DNA of 64,000 bases from Micrococcus endophyticus (lineage in GTDB: Bacteria > Actinomycetota > Actinomycetes > Actinomycetales > Micrococcaceae), in the NCBI RefSeq assembly GCF_014205115.1, contig NZ_JACHMW010000001.1, positions 1,488,001 through 1,552,000 of the forward strand, read 5' to 3'. This document shows positions 36,034 through 44,394 of this stretch, piece by piece (within the stretch, counting starts at the first letter, position 1; every line of letters begins with the position of its first letter). A program made the translations under genes and the position numbers. The notes below the pieces were generated by a model. That model searched no databases and had not been told where the DNA came from. It worked only from the letters and a program-made list of their open reading frames with translations.

Positions 36034-37002
36034 TCAGAGGACGTGCGCGCCGGCCACCGGGCCGTGCACGGGCAGGGCGCGCACGCCCGTGCGCTCCTCC
36101 ACTGCCGTGGCCAGGCTGAGGGCGGAGTGCTCGTCCGGCACCACGAAGAGCAGGGTGGGGCCGGAGCCGGAGACCATGCCGCGCAGAGCGCCCTCGTCCA
36201 GGCCGAGGTCCAGGACGTCTCCGAGGTCCGGGAACAGCGCGACGGCGGGGGTCTGCAGGTCGTTGTCCATGGCCGTGGCCAGGGCGAGCGGGTCGGCCGC
36301 GGTGAGCGCGCGGACCACCTCCTGGTTCACCTCCGGGTGGGCCGGGCCTTCGGGGACGTGGCCGTCCCGGCGGAGCTCGTCCAGGGTGCCGAACACCACC
36401 GGCGTGGACAGCCCGGCGTCCGCCGGCACGAGCACGAGATGCACGGGGGTGCGCGCGGCCACGGGGGTCAGCTCGGCGCCGGTGCCGAGCCCGACGGCGG
36501 CCCCGCCGAGCACGGCGAAGGGCACGTCCGCGCCGAGCGGGGCGGCGAGCTCCGCGAGCTCGGAGCGGGTGTGGCCGGTCTCCCAGAGCACGCTGCAGGC
36601 CAGCAGCGCGGCGGCGGCGTCGGCCGACCCGCCGCCCATGCCTCCGGCCACGGGCACCTGCTTGGCCACGTCCAGGTGGACGCCGTGCGTCGCCTCGTCC
36701 AGGCCGAGCGCGGTGCGCAGGTGGACGGCGGCCCGGTGGGCGAGGTTGCGCTCGTCCCACGGGACGTCGTGGGCGTCCACGAGGCTGACCTGCCGGGGGC
36801 AGGGGCCCACGGTCACGCGGCCGTCCGTGCGCGCGATGGCGGTGACGGTCTCCCGCAGGCTGACGGCCAGGTAGACGGTGGCCACGGGGTGGTAGCCGTC
36901 CGCGCCGGGCGGGCCCACGCGCAGCGAGAGGTTCACCTTGCCGGGGGCGCTCACGGTGACGTGCCGGGCGGTGCCGGACAGTCCGGCGCGGGCCTCGCTC
37001 AT
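36034..37002 (-). CDS. ispE: 4-diphosphocytidyl-2-C-methyl-D-erythritol kinase
   Basis: 322 residues, a GHMP kinase of the MEP isoprenoid pathway. It has [13 protein letters not shown] near the start, the ATP-loop [17 protein letters not shown] and the closing [15 protein letters not shown] 37002 overlaps the rsmA stop (ATGA), the conserved rsmA-ispE coupling of actinobacteria. Isoprenoid output also feeds lipid carriers used by the glycan genes nearby. Confidence 0.96.
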   Translation of the reverse strand: MSEARAGLSGTARHVTVSAPGKVNLSLRVGPPGADGYHPVATVYLAVSLRETVTAIARTDGRVTVGPCPRQVSLVDAHDVPWDERNLAHRAAVHLRTALGLDEATHGVHLDVAKQVPVAGGMGGGSADAAAALLACSVLWETGHTRSELAELAAPLGADVPFAVLGGAAVGLGTGAELTPVAARTPVHLVLVPADAGLSTPVVFGTLDELRRDGHVPEGPAHPEVNQEVVRALTAADPLALATAMDNDLQTPAVALFPDLGDVLDLGLDEGALRGMVSGSGPTLLFVVPDEHSALSLATAVEERTGVRALPVHGPVAGAHVL

Positions 37003-37922
37003 GCCGAGCCCTCCCCGGCCGCGCGGCGCGGGCCGTGCTCGGCGATCCGGGCGAAGGCCTCGATGCCCAGGGCCTCGCCGCGGGTGCGGGGATCCACCCC
37101 GGCGGCCACGAGGGCGTCCTCCGCGGCCTGCGGGGACCCGGCCCAGCCGGCGAGGGCGGCGCGCAGGGTCTTGCGCCGCTGGGCGAAGGCGGCGTCCACC
37201 ACCGCGAAGGCCTCGGCGCGGGACACGGCGGTGGTGGGCGGCTCGCGGCGGGTGAAGGCGACGAGCCCGGAGTGGATGCGCGGGGCGGGCCAGAACACCT
37301 GGGTGCCGATGGTGCCGGCCTTGTCCACCTGCGCGTACCAGGCCGCCTTGGCCGAGGGCACGCCGTACACGCGGGAGCCGGGGCCGGCGGCGAGGCGGTC
37401 CGCCACCTCCTCCTGCACCATGACCAGGCCGTGCCGCAGTCCGGGGAGCTCGGCGAGCGCGTGCAGGAGCACGGGCACGGCCACGTTGTAGGGCAGGTTG
37501 GCCACGAGGGCGGTGGGCCCTCCCGGGGCGGCGGCGGGGCGGACGGCGTCCAGGTCCGCGGCCGTCATGCGCAGGGCGTCCGCGTGGAGCACCGCCAGCG
37601 CGTCCGCGGACGCGGGGCGGAACTCCTGGACGGTCTGTGGCAGCCGTTCGGCGGTCACGGGGTCGATCTCCACCGCCGTGACGGCGGCGGCCGCGTCCAG
37701 CAGGCCGAGGGTGAGGGAGCCGAGGCCGGGACCGATCTCCAGGACGTGCTCGTCTGGCCCGACGCCGGCGGCCTGCACGATCCGACGGATGGTGTTGGGG
37801 TCGATCACGAAGTTCTGGCCCCACTGCTTGGTGGGGCGCAGGTCCAGCTCGGCCGCGATGCGCCGCACGTCCGCGGCGCTCAGGAGCGGGGCGGGGGCGG
37901 GGGCGTCGGGGGTGGGGACCAT
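36999..37922 (-). CDS. rsmA: 16S rRNA dimethyladenosine transferase
   Basis: 307 residues that methylate A1518/A1519 of 16S r[35 protein letters not shown] (SAM site) and the catalytic NLPYN are present, with RRKTLRAAL near the end. The ATG has no Shine-Dalgarno; TAGACT ends seven bases upstream, so the mRNA is probably leaderless. Confidence 0.96.
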   Translation of the reverse strand: MVPTPDAPAPAPLLSAADVRRIAAELDLRPTKQWGQNFVIDPNTIRRIVQAAGVGPDEHVLEIGPGLGSLTLGLLDAAAAVTAVEIDPVTAERLPQTVQEFRPASADALAVLHADALRMTAADLDAVRPAAAPGGPTALVANLPYNVAVPVLLHALAELPGLRHGLVMVQEEVADRLAAGPGSRVYGVPSAKAAWYAQVDKAGTIGTQVFWPAPRIHSGLVAFTRREPPTTAVSRAEAFAVVDAAFAQRRKTLRAALAGWAGSPQAAEDALVAAGVDPRTRGEALGIEAFARIAEHGPRRAAGEGSA

Positions 37923-37929
37923 GCGGGCG

Positions 37930-37935
37930 AGTCTA
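37930..37935 (-). promoter_or_regulatory. TANNNT -10 box (leaderless) for rsmA-ispE
   Basis: TAGACT on the minus strand ends seven bases before ATG 37922. Confidence 0.5.
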
Positions 37936-37994
37936 TCGGGGGCGGCGGACGCGATAGGGCGGGCAGGCCCGCACCGTGCTCGGGGCGTGGGCTC

Positions 37995-39806
37995 TCAGGC
38001 CGAGAGGTCACCGAGCCGCACGAGCTCCTGGAACTCCGGGCTGGTCTCCTGCAGACCGCGGAAGGTGCCCTGGCCGATGATCCGACCCTGGTCCATCAGG
38101 ACGATCTGGTCGCAGTGCTTCACGGTGGAGAGACGATGGGCCACCACGAGAACCGTGATGCGGCCCTTGAGGGAGTCGATCACCTCGGTGACGCGGCGCT
38201 CCGTCAGGTTGTCCAGGGCCGACGTCGCCTCGTCCAGCACGAGCAGCCGCGGGCGCCGGTAGAGGGCCCGGGCGATGCCGAGCCGCTGCCGCTGGCCGCC
38301 GGAGACGCCCACGGCGCCCTCGCCGACCACCGTGTCCAGCCCCTCGGGAAGGGCGTCCAGCCACTCGCCCAGCTGCGCGTCCCGCAGCACCTGCTCCACG
38401 ACGGCACGGTCCGCGGTCTCGGCCGCCTCCAGGTCCAGCACCACGTTGTGCAGGACCGAGCCGTTCACCACCGTGACGGACTGCGGCACGAACGCCACGT
38501 TGTCCCACCAGCCGCGCGGGTTGGCCTCGAGCTCCACCCCGTCCACGAGGACGGCGCCGTCCTGGGCGTGGTGGAAGCCGATGAGCAGGTCCACCAGCGT
38601 GGTCTTGCCGGCACCGCTGCCACCCACGAAGGCGTAGGAGGTGCCGAACGGGATCGTCAGGTCGATGTCCCGCAGCACCGGCTCGTCGGATCCGGGGTAG
38701 GTGTAGGAAGCGCCCCGGACCTCGATGGACTCCTTGAATGCGAGGCGCTCGTAGGGCCGGTCCGCGGCCTGCAGGACCGGCTGTGCGGCGGCGAGCTCCG
38801 CCGTCGTGCGCTCGAAAGCCGGCCAGGAGGTGCGGATCTCGTTGGTGGTGGCCATGAGCGCGGCCATGGACGGAAGCACGCGGAAGCCGGCCATCGCGAG
38901 CAGCGCGAGCGAGCCGAACGCCTCCCCGCCGCGACCCTGGATGAAGGCCACGGCCACGAGCGCCGCGATGGCGGCCACGAAGGCGACCTCGAGCACGTAG
39001 CGCGGCATCATCGTGAGGATCATCTTGAGCCGCATGGCTTGGGCGCTCTCCGCGCGGGCGGCCCGGTACTCCTCCATGAAGGCCGAGTCGTTGCCGCGGA
39101 TCTTCACGTCCTTGTAGTTCTCCAGGCCCTGCAGCGCCGCGGTGTTGGCCCGCTCCCCCGTGGTCACCAGGGTCCAGCCCAGACGCGAGGCCGGGCGGCG
39201 GATGACGGCCTTGATCACCCAGGCGACGGCGAGGAAGTACAGGGCCATCCCAAGCCCCGTCAGCGGCATGGAGACACCCACCACGACCGCCACCGCGACC
39301 AGCGTCACGGCCTCCGTGAGGAACGTGACGGACGCGTTCACCACGCCCGTGTACGCCATGCTGGAGGTGCCGGTGACGTTGTTCACCAGCGTGCCCACCG
39401 TGCGCGTCAGGTGCAGGCCGTAGTCGGCCCGCAGGTAGTAGCGCAGCAGCGTGGCGGACGTGCGGATGAGGTTCTGATTGGTGAAGCCCATGGTCCACCA
39501 GCGGAACGCGAGCACCAGGATCGCCTTGAGCAGGAAGGCCAGCACGATCACGACGGCGAAGGCCACCGTCTGCTCCGGCACCGTCACGGCCCCGAACCGG
39601 GCCAGCAGCCCTTCCAGCGCCGGCGAGCCCAGCTCCCCCGAGGTCAGCAGGCTGACCAGCGGGAGGATCGAGGCGAGCGCCACCATCTCGAGGCCGGCCA
39701 CGAGGACGGACCCGAGGACCACGAACACGAGGCGGATCCGCATGGGGCGGTCCACCAGGTACTGCGTTCCCTCGGGCAGCCGGGCTTTGAGGAGTCGGGT
39801 CAGCAC
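37995..39806 (-). CDS. ABC transporter, fused permease/ATPase, PglK-like
   Basis: About 603 residues. The N-terminal half has six hydrophobic segments. The C-terminal ATPase has Walker A FVGGSGAGKTTLVDLL, signature GVSGGQRQRLGIARAL and LLVLDEATSALDN. Overall layout and the VGVSGGQRQR variant resemble PglK-type flippases of lipid-linked oligosaccharides, so flipping the island's glycan is plausible. GTG 39806 is taken as start because TAGGAT (39814-39819) ends seven bases before it and overlaps the alternative ATG 39815. Confidence 0.85.
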   Translation of the reverse strand: MLTRLLKARLPEGTQYLVDRPMRIRLVFVVLGSVLVAGLEMVALASILPLVSLLTSGELGSPALEGLLARFGAVTVPEQTVAFAVVIVLAFLLKAILVLAFRWWTMGFTNQNLIRTSATLLRYYLRADYGLHLTRTVGTLVNNVTGTSSMAYTGVVNASVTFLTEAVTLVAVAVVVGVSMPLTGLGMALYFLAVAWVIKAVIRRPASRLGWTLVTTGERANTAALQGLENYKDVKIRGNDSAFMEEYRAARAESAQAMRLKMILTMMPRYVLEVAFVAAIAALVAVAFIQGRGGEAFGSLALLAMAGFRVLPSMAALMATTNEIRTSWPAFERTTAELAAAQPVLQAADRPYERLAFKESIEVRGASYTYPGSDEPVLRDIDLTIPFGTSYAFVGGSGAGKTTLVDLLIGFHHAQDGAVLVDGVELEANPRGWWDNVAFVPQSVTVVNGSVLHNVVLDLEAAETADRAVVEQVLRDAQLGEWLDALPEGLDTVVGEGAVGVSGGQRQRLGIARALYRRPRLLVLDEATSALDNLTERRVTEVIDSLKGRITVLVVAHRLSTVKHCDQIVLMDQGRIIGQGTFRGLQETSPEFQELVRLGDLSA

Positions 39807-39813
39807 GTCGCCC

Positions 39814-39819
39814 ATCCTA
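39814..39819 (-). promoter_or_regulatory. TANNNT -10 box (leaderless) for the PglK-like gene
   Basis: TAGGAT on the minus strand, seven bases before GTG 39806; it includes two bases of the rival ATG. Confidence 0.4.
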
Positions 39820-39839
39820 GGGGCCTGGTCTGGATCGGC

Positions 39840-40793
39840 TTAGAACGAGCCGTACACCCGGGCGGTGTTCTCCGCCACGGCCCGGCCCAGCTCGGCCACG
39901 TCCACCCCGCGGGTCTCGGCCATGCCGCGCAGGGTGAGCGGGATGAGGTACGGGGCGTTGGGGCGCCCGCGGTGCGGATGCGGGGTGAGGAACGGGGCGT
40001 CCGTCTCCACGAGCAGCAGCTCGGCCGGGGCGATCCGCAGGGCCTCGCGCAGCTCGTCGTTGGCCTTGAACGTGACCGGCCCGGCGAAGGACATCAGCCA
40101 GCCGTGCTCCGTGCAGGTGCGGGCCAGGTCCGGGCCGCCGGAGAAGCAGTGGAACACTACGTGCGGGGGCAGGCCGCCGGCGGCCTCCTCCTCGAGCAGG
40201 ATGCGGACCACGTCGTCGTGGGCGTCGCGGTCGTGGATCTGGAGGGCCTTGCCGAGCTCGCGGGCGAGACGGATGTGGCGGCGGAAGGACTCGTGCTGGG
40301 CGGCGTGCCCCGCCTCCTCGCGGGTCCGGTAGTAGTCGAGGCCGGTCTCCCCCACGGCGCGCACGCGCGGGTGGGCGGCCAGCTCCTCGATGACGGCGAA
40401 CGCTTCCTCGAACGCGCCCCGCTCGGCGAGGCGGGCGGCGTCGTTGGGGTGCAGGGCCACCGCGCCCAGCAGGCGCGGCTCGGCCTCGATCGCCTCGATC
40501 GTGAAGCGGGCCGAGTCGACGTCGCAGCCCACCTGGACGGCGCCCACGACGCCGAGCGCCTCGGCCGCGTCCATGGCCTGGTGCACGTCCACGCGCACGA
40601 GGCCGTCGCGGAAGTCCAGGTGCGTGTGGTTGTCCACCACGGGGACCGGCAGCGGCTCGGGAGCCGGGGGGAACTCGAGGCGGCGCCTCCGCCCTGACTT
40701 CTCCTCCCGCGCGTCGCGGCGGGGGCCGCCGTCGTCGTCCGGCTGCTGGGCGGGGGCGCGGTAGGCGAGCGGGGTCTCGGATGCGTGGGCCAT
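39840..40793 (-). CDS. tatD: TatD family DNase
   Basis: 317 residues, a metal-dependent amidohydrolase-fold nuclease. VVDNHTHLDF holds the first metal ligands. AVGETGLDYYR, QIHDRDAHDD, VVFHCFSGG and LLVETDAPFLTP are the other ligand blocks. It has an N-terminal extension of about 45 hydrophilic residues before the domain. ATG 40793 is supported by TAGAGT seven bases upstream; GTG 40802 lies inside that box's neighbourhood. Confidence 0.93.
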   Translation of the reverse strand: MAHASETPLAYRAPAQQPDDDGGPRRDAREEKSGRRRRLEFPPAPEPLPVPVVDNHTHLDFRDGLVRVDVHQAMDAAEALGVVGAVQVGCDVDSARFTIEAIEAEPRLLGAVALHPNDAARLAERGAFEEAFAVIEELAAHPRVRAVGETGLDYYRTREEAGHAAQHESFRRHIRLARELGKALQIHDRDAHDDVVRILLEEEAAGGLPPHVVFHCFSGGPDLARTCTEHGWLMSFAGPVTFKANDELREALRIAPAELLLVETDAPFLTPHPHRGRPNAPYLIPLTLRGMAETRGVDVAELGRAVAENTARVYGSF

Positions 40794-40800
40794 GCACCCC

Positions 40801-40806
40801 ACTCTA
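40801..40806 (-). promoter_or_regulatory. TANNNT -10 box (leaderless) for tatD
   Basis: TAGAGT on the minus strand ends seven bases before ATG 40793. Confidence 0.5.
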
Positions 40807-40837
40807 GGGAGCCGAGCCCGGGCCGCTGATACGCCTC

Positions 40838-40886
40838 GGGGCGGTATCGGGCGGTATCCACGTCGGATACCGCCCGATACCGCCCC
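40838..40886. repeat. Perfect 22-bp inverted repeat built of paired GGCGGTATC units
   Basis: Arms 40838-40859 and 40865-40886 are exact reverse complements around a five-base loop. Each arm contains two copies of the unit GGCGGTATC in direct repeat. It follows the gabD stop (40912) and lies about 32 bases upstream of the tatD -10 box. It may be the gabD terminator, a dimer-dimer operator, or both. Confidence 0.85.
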
Positions 40887-40911
40887 CGGAGGGCACGGCC
40901 CGGCGCGACGG

Positions 40912-42399
40912 TCAGGCCTTCACGGCCGCCCACGGGTCGGCGATGCCGATGTACTGCACCGTGGTGTACTCCTCGATGCCCTCGGCGCCGCCCTCGCGGC
41001 CCAGGCCCGACTGCTTGACGCCGCCGAACGGCGCGGCCGGGTTGGAGATGACGCCCACGTTGTAGCCCATGAGGCCGAACTCGATGCTCTCTGCCACGCG
41101 GTACATGCGGGCCTGATCCTTCGTGAACACGTAGGAGGCGAGGCCGTACTCGGTGTCGTTGGCCATCTCGATGGCCTCCTCCTCGGAGGAGAAGGTCACG
41201 ATCGGGGCCACGGGGCCGAAGATCTCCTGCTGGAGGATCGGGTTGCCCTTCTCCACCTTGATCGCGGTCGGCGCGTAGAAGTAACCGTCGCCCTCGACCT
41301 TGTGGCCGCCGGTGAGCACCTCGCCGCCGGCCGCCACGGCGTCCTGGACGAGCTGGTCGATGTCGTCGCGCGCGCCCTCGTCCACGATCGGACCGAGGGT
41401 GGACTCCGGGTCGGTGCCGCGCAGGGGCTTGAGCGCCTCGAGCTTGGCCACGAACTTCTGCGTGAACTCCTCGGCCACGTCCTCGTGCACGAGGAAGCGG
41501 TTGGCGGCGGTGCAGGCCTCACCCATGTTGCGCATCTTCGCGGCGAAGGCGCCCTCGACGGCGGCGTCCAGGTCCGCATCCTCGAAGACGATGAGCGGGG
41601 CGTTGCCGCCAAGCTCCATCGAGGTGCGCAGCACGTTGTCCGCCGCGTCCTTCATGAGGCGCACACCGACCGGCGTGGAACCGGTGAAGGACACCTTGCG
41701 CAGCCGCCGGTCCTGCAGGATCGGACCGGAGATCGACGAGGCCGAGGAGCCCGCGACGACGTTGAGCACGCCCTTGGGCAGGCCGGCCTCCTGCATGACC
41801 TGCGCGAACAGCTGGGTGGTCAGCGGGGTCAGCTTGGCGGCCTTGATCACCATGGTGCAGCCGGCGGCGACGGCGGGGCCCACCTTGCGGGTGGCCATGG
41901 CCAGCGGGAAGTTCCACGGGGTGATCAGCAGGCACGGGCCCACCGGGCGATGGTGCACCTGCATGCGCAGGGTGCCCTCGGGCACGGTCAGGGTGCGGCC
42001 GTAGTGGCGGCCCGCCTCCTCGGAGAACCAGCGCAGGAAGCCGTTGCCGTACGTGACCTCGCCGCGGGCCTCGGCGAGCGGCTTGCCCATCTCGAGGGTC
42101 ATCAGCAGCGCGAAGTCCTCGGCGCGCTCGTTGATCAGGTCGTAGGCGCGGCGCAGGATGTCGGCGCGCTCCTTGGCCGGGGTGCGGGCCCAGTCGGCCT
42201 GCGCGGCGCAGGCGGCGTCGAAGGCGGCCATGGCGTCATCGGAGTTCGCGTCCTGCAGGCTCGCGATGACCTTGCCGGTGGCCGGGTCCTTCACGTCGAA
42301 GGTTTTGCCGGAGGAGGCATCACGCCACTCGCCGTCGATCAGCAGACCGGTGGGGACGGACTCCAGCAGCGCCTTCTCGCGCTCAGCGGTCACGGTCAT
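40912..42399 (-). CDS. gabD: NAD(P)-dependent succinate-semialdehyde dehydrogenase
   Basis: 495 residues of the aldehyde dehydrogenase superfamily. FTGSTPVGVRL is the nucleotide site. MELGGNAPLIVFED holds the general-base Glu. GEACTAANRFLVH holds the catalytic Cys. PWNFPLAM and the C-terminal PFGGVKQSGLGREGG are as in GabD-type enzymes. The substrate is inferred from these motifs. GAAAGAGGTG upstream fixes ATG 42399. Confidence 0.87.
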   Translation of the reverse strand: MTVTAEREKALLESVPTGLLIDGEWRDASSGKTFDVKDPATGKVIASLQDANSDDAMAAFDAACAAQADWARTPAKERADILRRAYDLINERAEDFALLMTLEMGKPLAEARGEVTYGNGFLRWFSEEAGRHYGRTLTVPEGTLRMQVHHRPVGPCLLITPWNFPLAMATRKVGPAVAAGCTMVIKAAKLTPLTTQLFAQVMQEAGLPKGVLNVVAGSSASSISGPILQDRRLRKVSFTGSTPVGVRLMKDAADNVLRTSMELGGNAPLIVFEDADLDAAVEGAFAAKMRNMGEACTAANRFLVHEDVAEEFTQKFVAKLEALKPLRGTDPESTLGPIVDEGARDDIDQLVQDAVAAGGEVLTGGHKVEGDGYFYAPTAIKVEKGNPILQQEIFGPVAPIVTFSSEEEAIEMANDTEYGLASYVFTKDQARMYRVAESIEFGLMGYNVGVISNPAAPFGGVKQSGLGREGGAEGIEEYTTVQYIGIADPWAAVKA

Positions 42400-42572
42400 G
42401 ATGCACCTCTTTCGGGGTCGGTGGTCGGAGGCGGCACGCCCCGCGTCCGCGAAGGGAACGGGTGGAAGGCCACGGGTATTCCGACGCCGTCCGGCGGCGG
42501 CTCCACGGCTGATCCTAGCCAGGCCCCGGGGCCGCGCTCTCGCACATGAGCATCTGTGTAGCCGGGGACGGG

Positions 42573-43433
42573 TCAGCCCCGGGCCGCCAGCACCGCCTGG
42601 TACAGGGTCCGCGAGCGCAGCCCGTGGGCGGCGGCCACGGTGGCCACAGCCTCCTTCAGGCGCGTCCCGGAGTGCACGAGCACGCCGACCTCGGCGACGG
42701 CGTCCGCCTCCGTGGCGCCGCCGGCGGACGCCGCGTGCGGGGACGCCGGTCCGATCACGAGCACGATCTCCCCGCGGATCCCCTCCCCCGCGTGCCGCTC
42801 TGCAGCCCAGGCATGCACCTCGGCCGCGGTGCCGCGCACCACCTCCTCGTGCAGCTTGGTGAGCTCGCGGGCCACGCACACCGGCCGCTCCGCACCGAGG
42901 ACCTCCACGACGACGGCCAGCGCGTCCGCCAGACGCTGCGGCGACTCGAAGGCGACCACGGTGCGCGCCTCGGTCAGCAGCGAGGTGAGCCATCGTCGTC
43001 GTTCCCCGTCCTTGCGGGGGACGAAGCCGTCGAAGGCGAACCGGTCCGTCGGCAGGCCGGAGAGGGCGAGCGCGGTGGTCACGGCGGAGGGGCCGGGCGC
43101 GCAGGTCACGGGCAGCCCTGCGGACACCGCGGCCGCCACTAGCCGGTACCCCGGGTCCGAGACCGTGGGCATGCCCGCGTCCGAGACCACCGCCACCGTG
43201 GCACCGCCCCGCACCTGGTCCAGCAGCCCCTGGGTGGAGGCCGCCTCGTTGTGCTCGTGATGGGCCACCACCCTGCCCGTCGGGGTGACGCCCAGGCCGG
43301 CGCACAGGCGCCGCGCGGTCCGGGTGTCCTCGGCGGCGATCACGTCCGCCTCCGCCAGCAGCTCACGCAGGCGCGCGGATGCGTCCCCGAGGTTGCCAAT
43401 GGGGGTGGCGGCCAGGACGATGCGGCCGGTCAC
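42573..43433 (-). CDS. rsmI: 16S rRNA (cytidine(1402)-2'-O)-methyltransferase
   Basis: 286 residues. AATPIGNLGDASARLRELL starts the tetrapyrrole-methylase-type fold. AEDTRTARRL, VVSDAGMPTVSDPG and APGPSAVTTALALSGLP are family blocks. It methylates the ribose of C1402 in 16S rRNA. GTG 43433 overlaps the upstream GT2 stop (GTGA), so it is translationally coupled to a glycosyltransferase, an odd partner. Confidence 0.95.
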   Translation of the reverse strand: MTGRIVLAATPIGNLGDASARLRELLAEADVIAAEDTRTARRLCAGLGVTPTGRVVAHHEHNEAASTQGLLDQVRGGATVAVVSDAGMPTVSDPGYRLVAAAVSAGLPVTCAPGPSAVTTALALSGLPTDRFAFDGFVPRKDGERRRWLTSLLTEARTVVAFESPQRLADALAVVVEVLGAERPVCVARELTKLHEEVVRGTAAEVHAWAAERHAGEGIRGEIVLVIGPASPHAASAGGATEADAVAEVGVLVHSGTRLKEAVATVAAAHGLRSRTLYQAVLAARG

Positions 43434-44350
43434 GCCGCGCCGCCTCGCCCGTCGAGGAACGGCAGACGAGGTTCGCCCGCCTTGCCGGTCTTCACCCATC
43501 TTCGGTAGCCCCGCCAGCGGCCGGTCCGCACCGCGGCCTCGCGGAGGATCCATTTCGGGAGGCTCCGAAGCCCCGCCGCACGCGCCGTGCGGACGGCGTC
43601 GGCTGGCAAGGCCGCCAGTGCAACCACGAACTGCGACTCAGCCAGAGGGGTGCCCTGGGCCTCATGACCGCGTGACCAGAGGACGGCCTCCGCATGGCCG
43701 GACGAATGGATCTTGCGAAGCTTCGCCTTCAGCCCGGTCGTCTCACGGAAATAGAGGACCAGCCCCGGGTGGGGCGCGATCGTGTACCCCGCTGCCAGGA
43801 CACGAGCGGAAAGGTCCGAGTCTTCAACACCGTAAGGCGGCAGAGACTCGTCGAAGCCTCCGGACGCCAAGAAGACATCACGTCGTACCGCCGCGTTGCA
43901 CGTCTGGGCGCCTCGCCCGTGCAGGATCCGTGGGTTCAGGAGAGGTGCGTCCGGACGTTGCGGATGACTCAGAAGACGGTTCGCCCCCGCCACCATCGGG
44001 GCGATCTCCCGCACTCCACGGAACGCCTGCTCCACCCAGTCGGGAGCGACCCGGTCATCGGCGTCGCACATCGCCAGTACCTCGCCTCGGGCGGCGGCCG
44101 CGGCTGCGTTCCGGGCGTGGCTGGCGCCCTGCACCCGGAACGCGTCAACCACCGTCAGTGGGGCGGGGAACGAGTCCGCACGCGCGCGTACCGCGTCCGG
44201 GCTGCCGTCCGTGGAGCGGTTGTCCCCCACGATCACCTCCCAATTGAGGTCGGTGCGCTGGGCGGCCAGCGCGTCGAGCTGCTCATGGATGAGCTCGCCC
44301 CCGTTGTGCATCGGAATGATGACGCTGACGTCCACGGATTCCACGGTCAT
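43430..44350 (-). CDS. Glycosyltransferase family 2 protein
   Basis: 306 residues. VSVIIPMHNGGELIHEQL, VIVGDNRSTDGS and the metal-binding MCDADDRVAPDW define the GT-A fold. GGFDESLPPYGVEDSDLSAR is the acceptor block. It resembles each half of the double GT2 at 10758-12713 (FxDADD, GGFD). It lies between rsmI and the divergent mannosyltransferase. TAGGCT six bases before ATG 44350 suggests a leaderless mRNA. More A+T than its neighbours by eye. Confidence 0.86.
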   Translation of the reverse strand: MTVESVDVSVIIPMHNGGELIHEQLDALAAQRTDLNWEVIVGDNRSTDGSPDAVRARADSFPAPLTVVDAFRVQGASHARNAAAAAARGEVLAMCDADDRVAPDWVEQAFRGVREIAPMVAGANRLLSHPQRPDAPLLNPRILHGRGAQTCNAAVRRDVFLASGGFDESLPPYGVEDSDLSARVLAAGYTIAPHPGLVLYFRETTGLKAKLRKIHSSGHAEAVLWSRGHEAQGTPLAESQFVVALAALPADAVRTARAAGLRSLPKWILREAAVRTGRWRGYRRWVKTGKAGEPRLPFLDGRGGAA

Positions 44351-44356
44351 GCCCCC

Positions 44357-44362
44357 AGCCTA
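44357..44362 (-). promoter_or_regulatory. TANNNT -10 box (leaderless) for the GT2-rsmI pair
   Basis: TAGGCT on the minus strand ends six bases before ATG 44350, back to back with the promoter of the divergent gene. Confidence 0.5.
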
Positions 44363-44381
44363 GAGAGTCCTTGCGTCCCCC

Positions 44382-44387
44382 TAGCAT
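44382..44387 (+). promoter_or_regulatory. TANNNT -10 box (leaderless) for the mannosyltransferase gene
   Basis: TAGCAT ends seven bases before GTG 44395 and covers part of the rival ATG 44386. Confidence 0.4.
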
Positions 44388-44394
44388 GGAGCCC

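Noticed and set aside
34063-37491. 1142-codon plus-strand frame opposite ABC-F and ispE
   Set aside because: Antisense shadow: low-complexity translation, while the minus strand has two clear ABC ATPase domains and a GHMP kinase.
37035-40697. 1220-codon plus-strand frame opposite rsmA, the ABC transporter and tatD
   Set aside because: Same artefact; no motif, and it crosses four real gene ends.
42522-42533. GGCCCCGGGGCC palindrome after rsmI as a terminator
   Set aside because: A self-complementary 12-mer with no loop, frequent by chance in this GC range; too weak to call.
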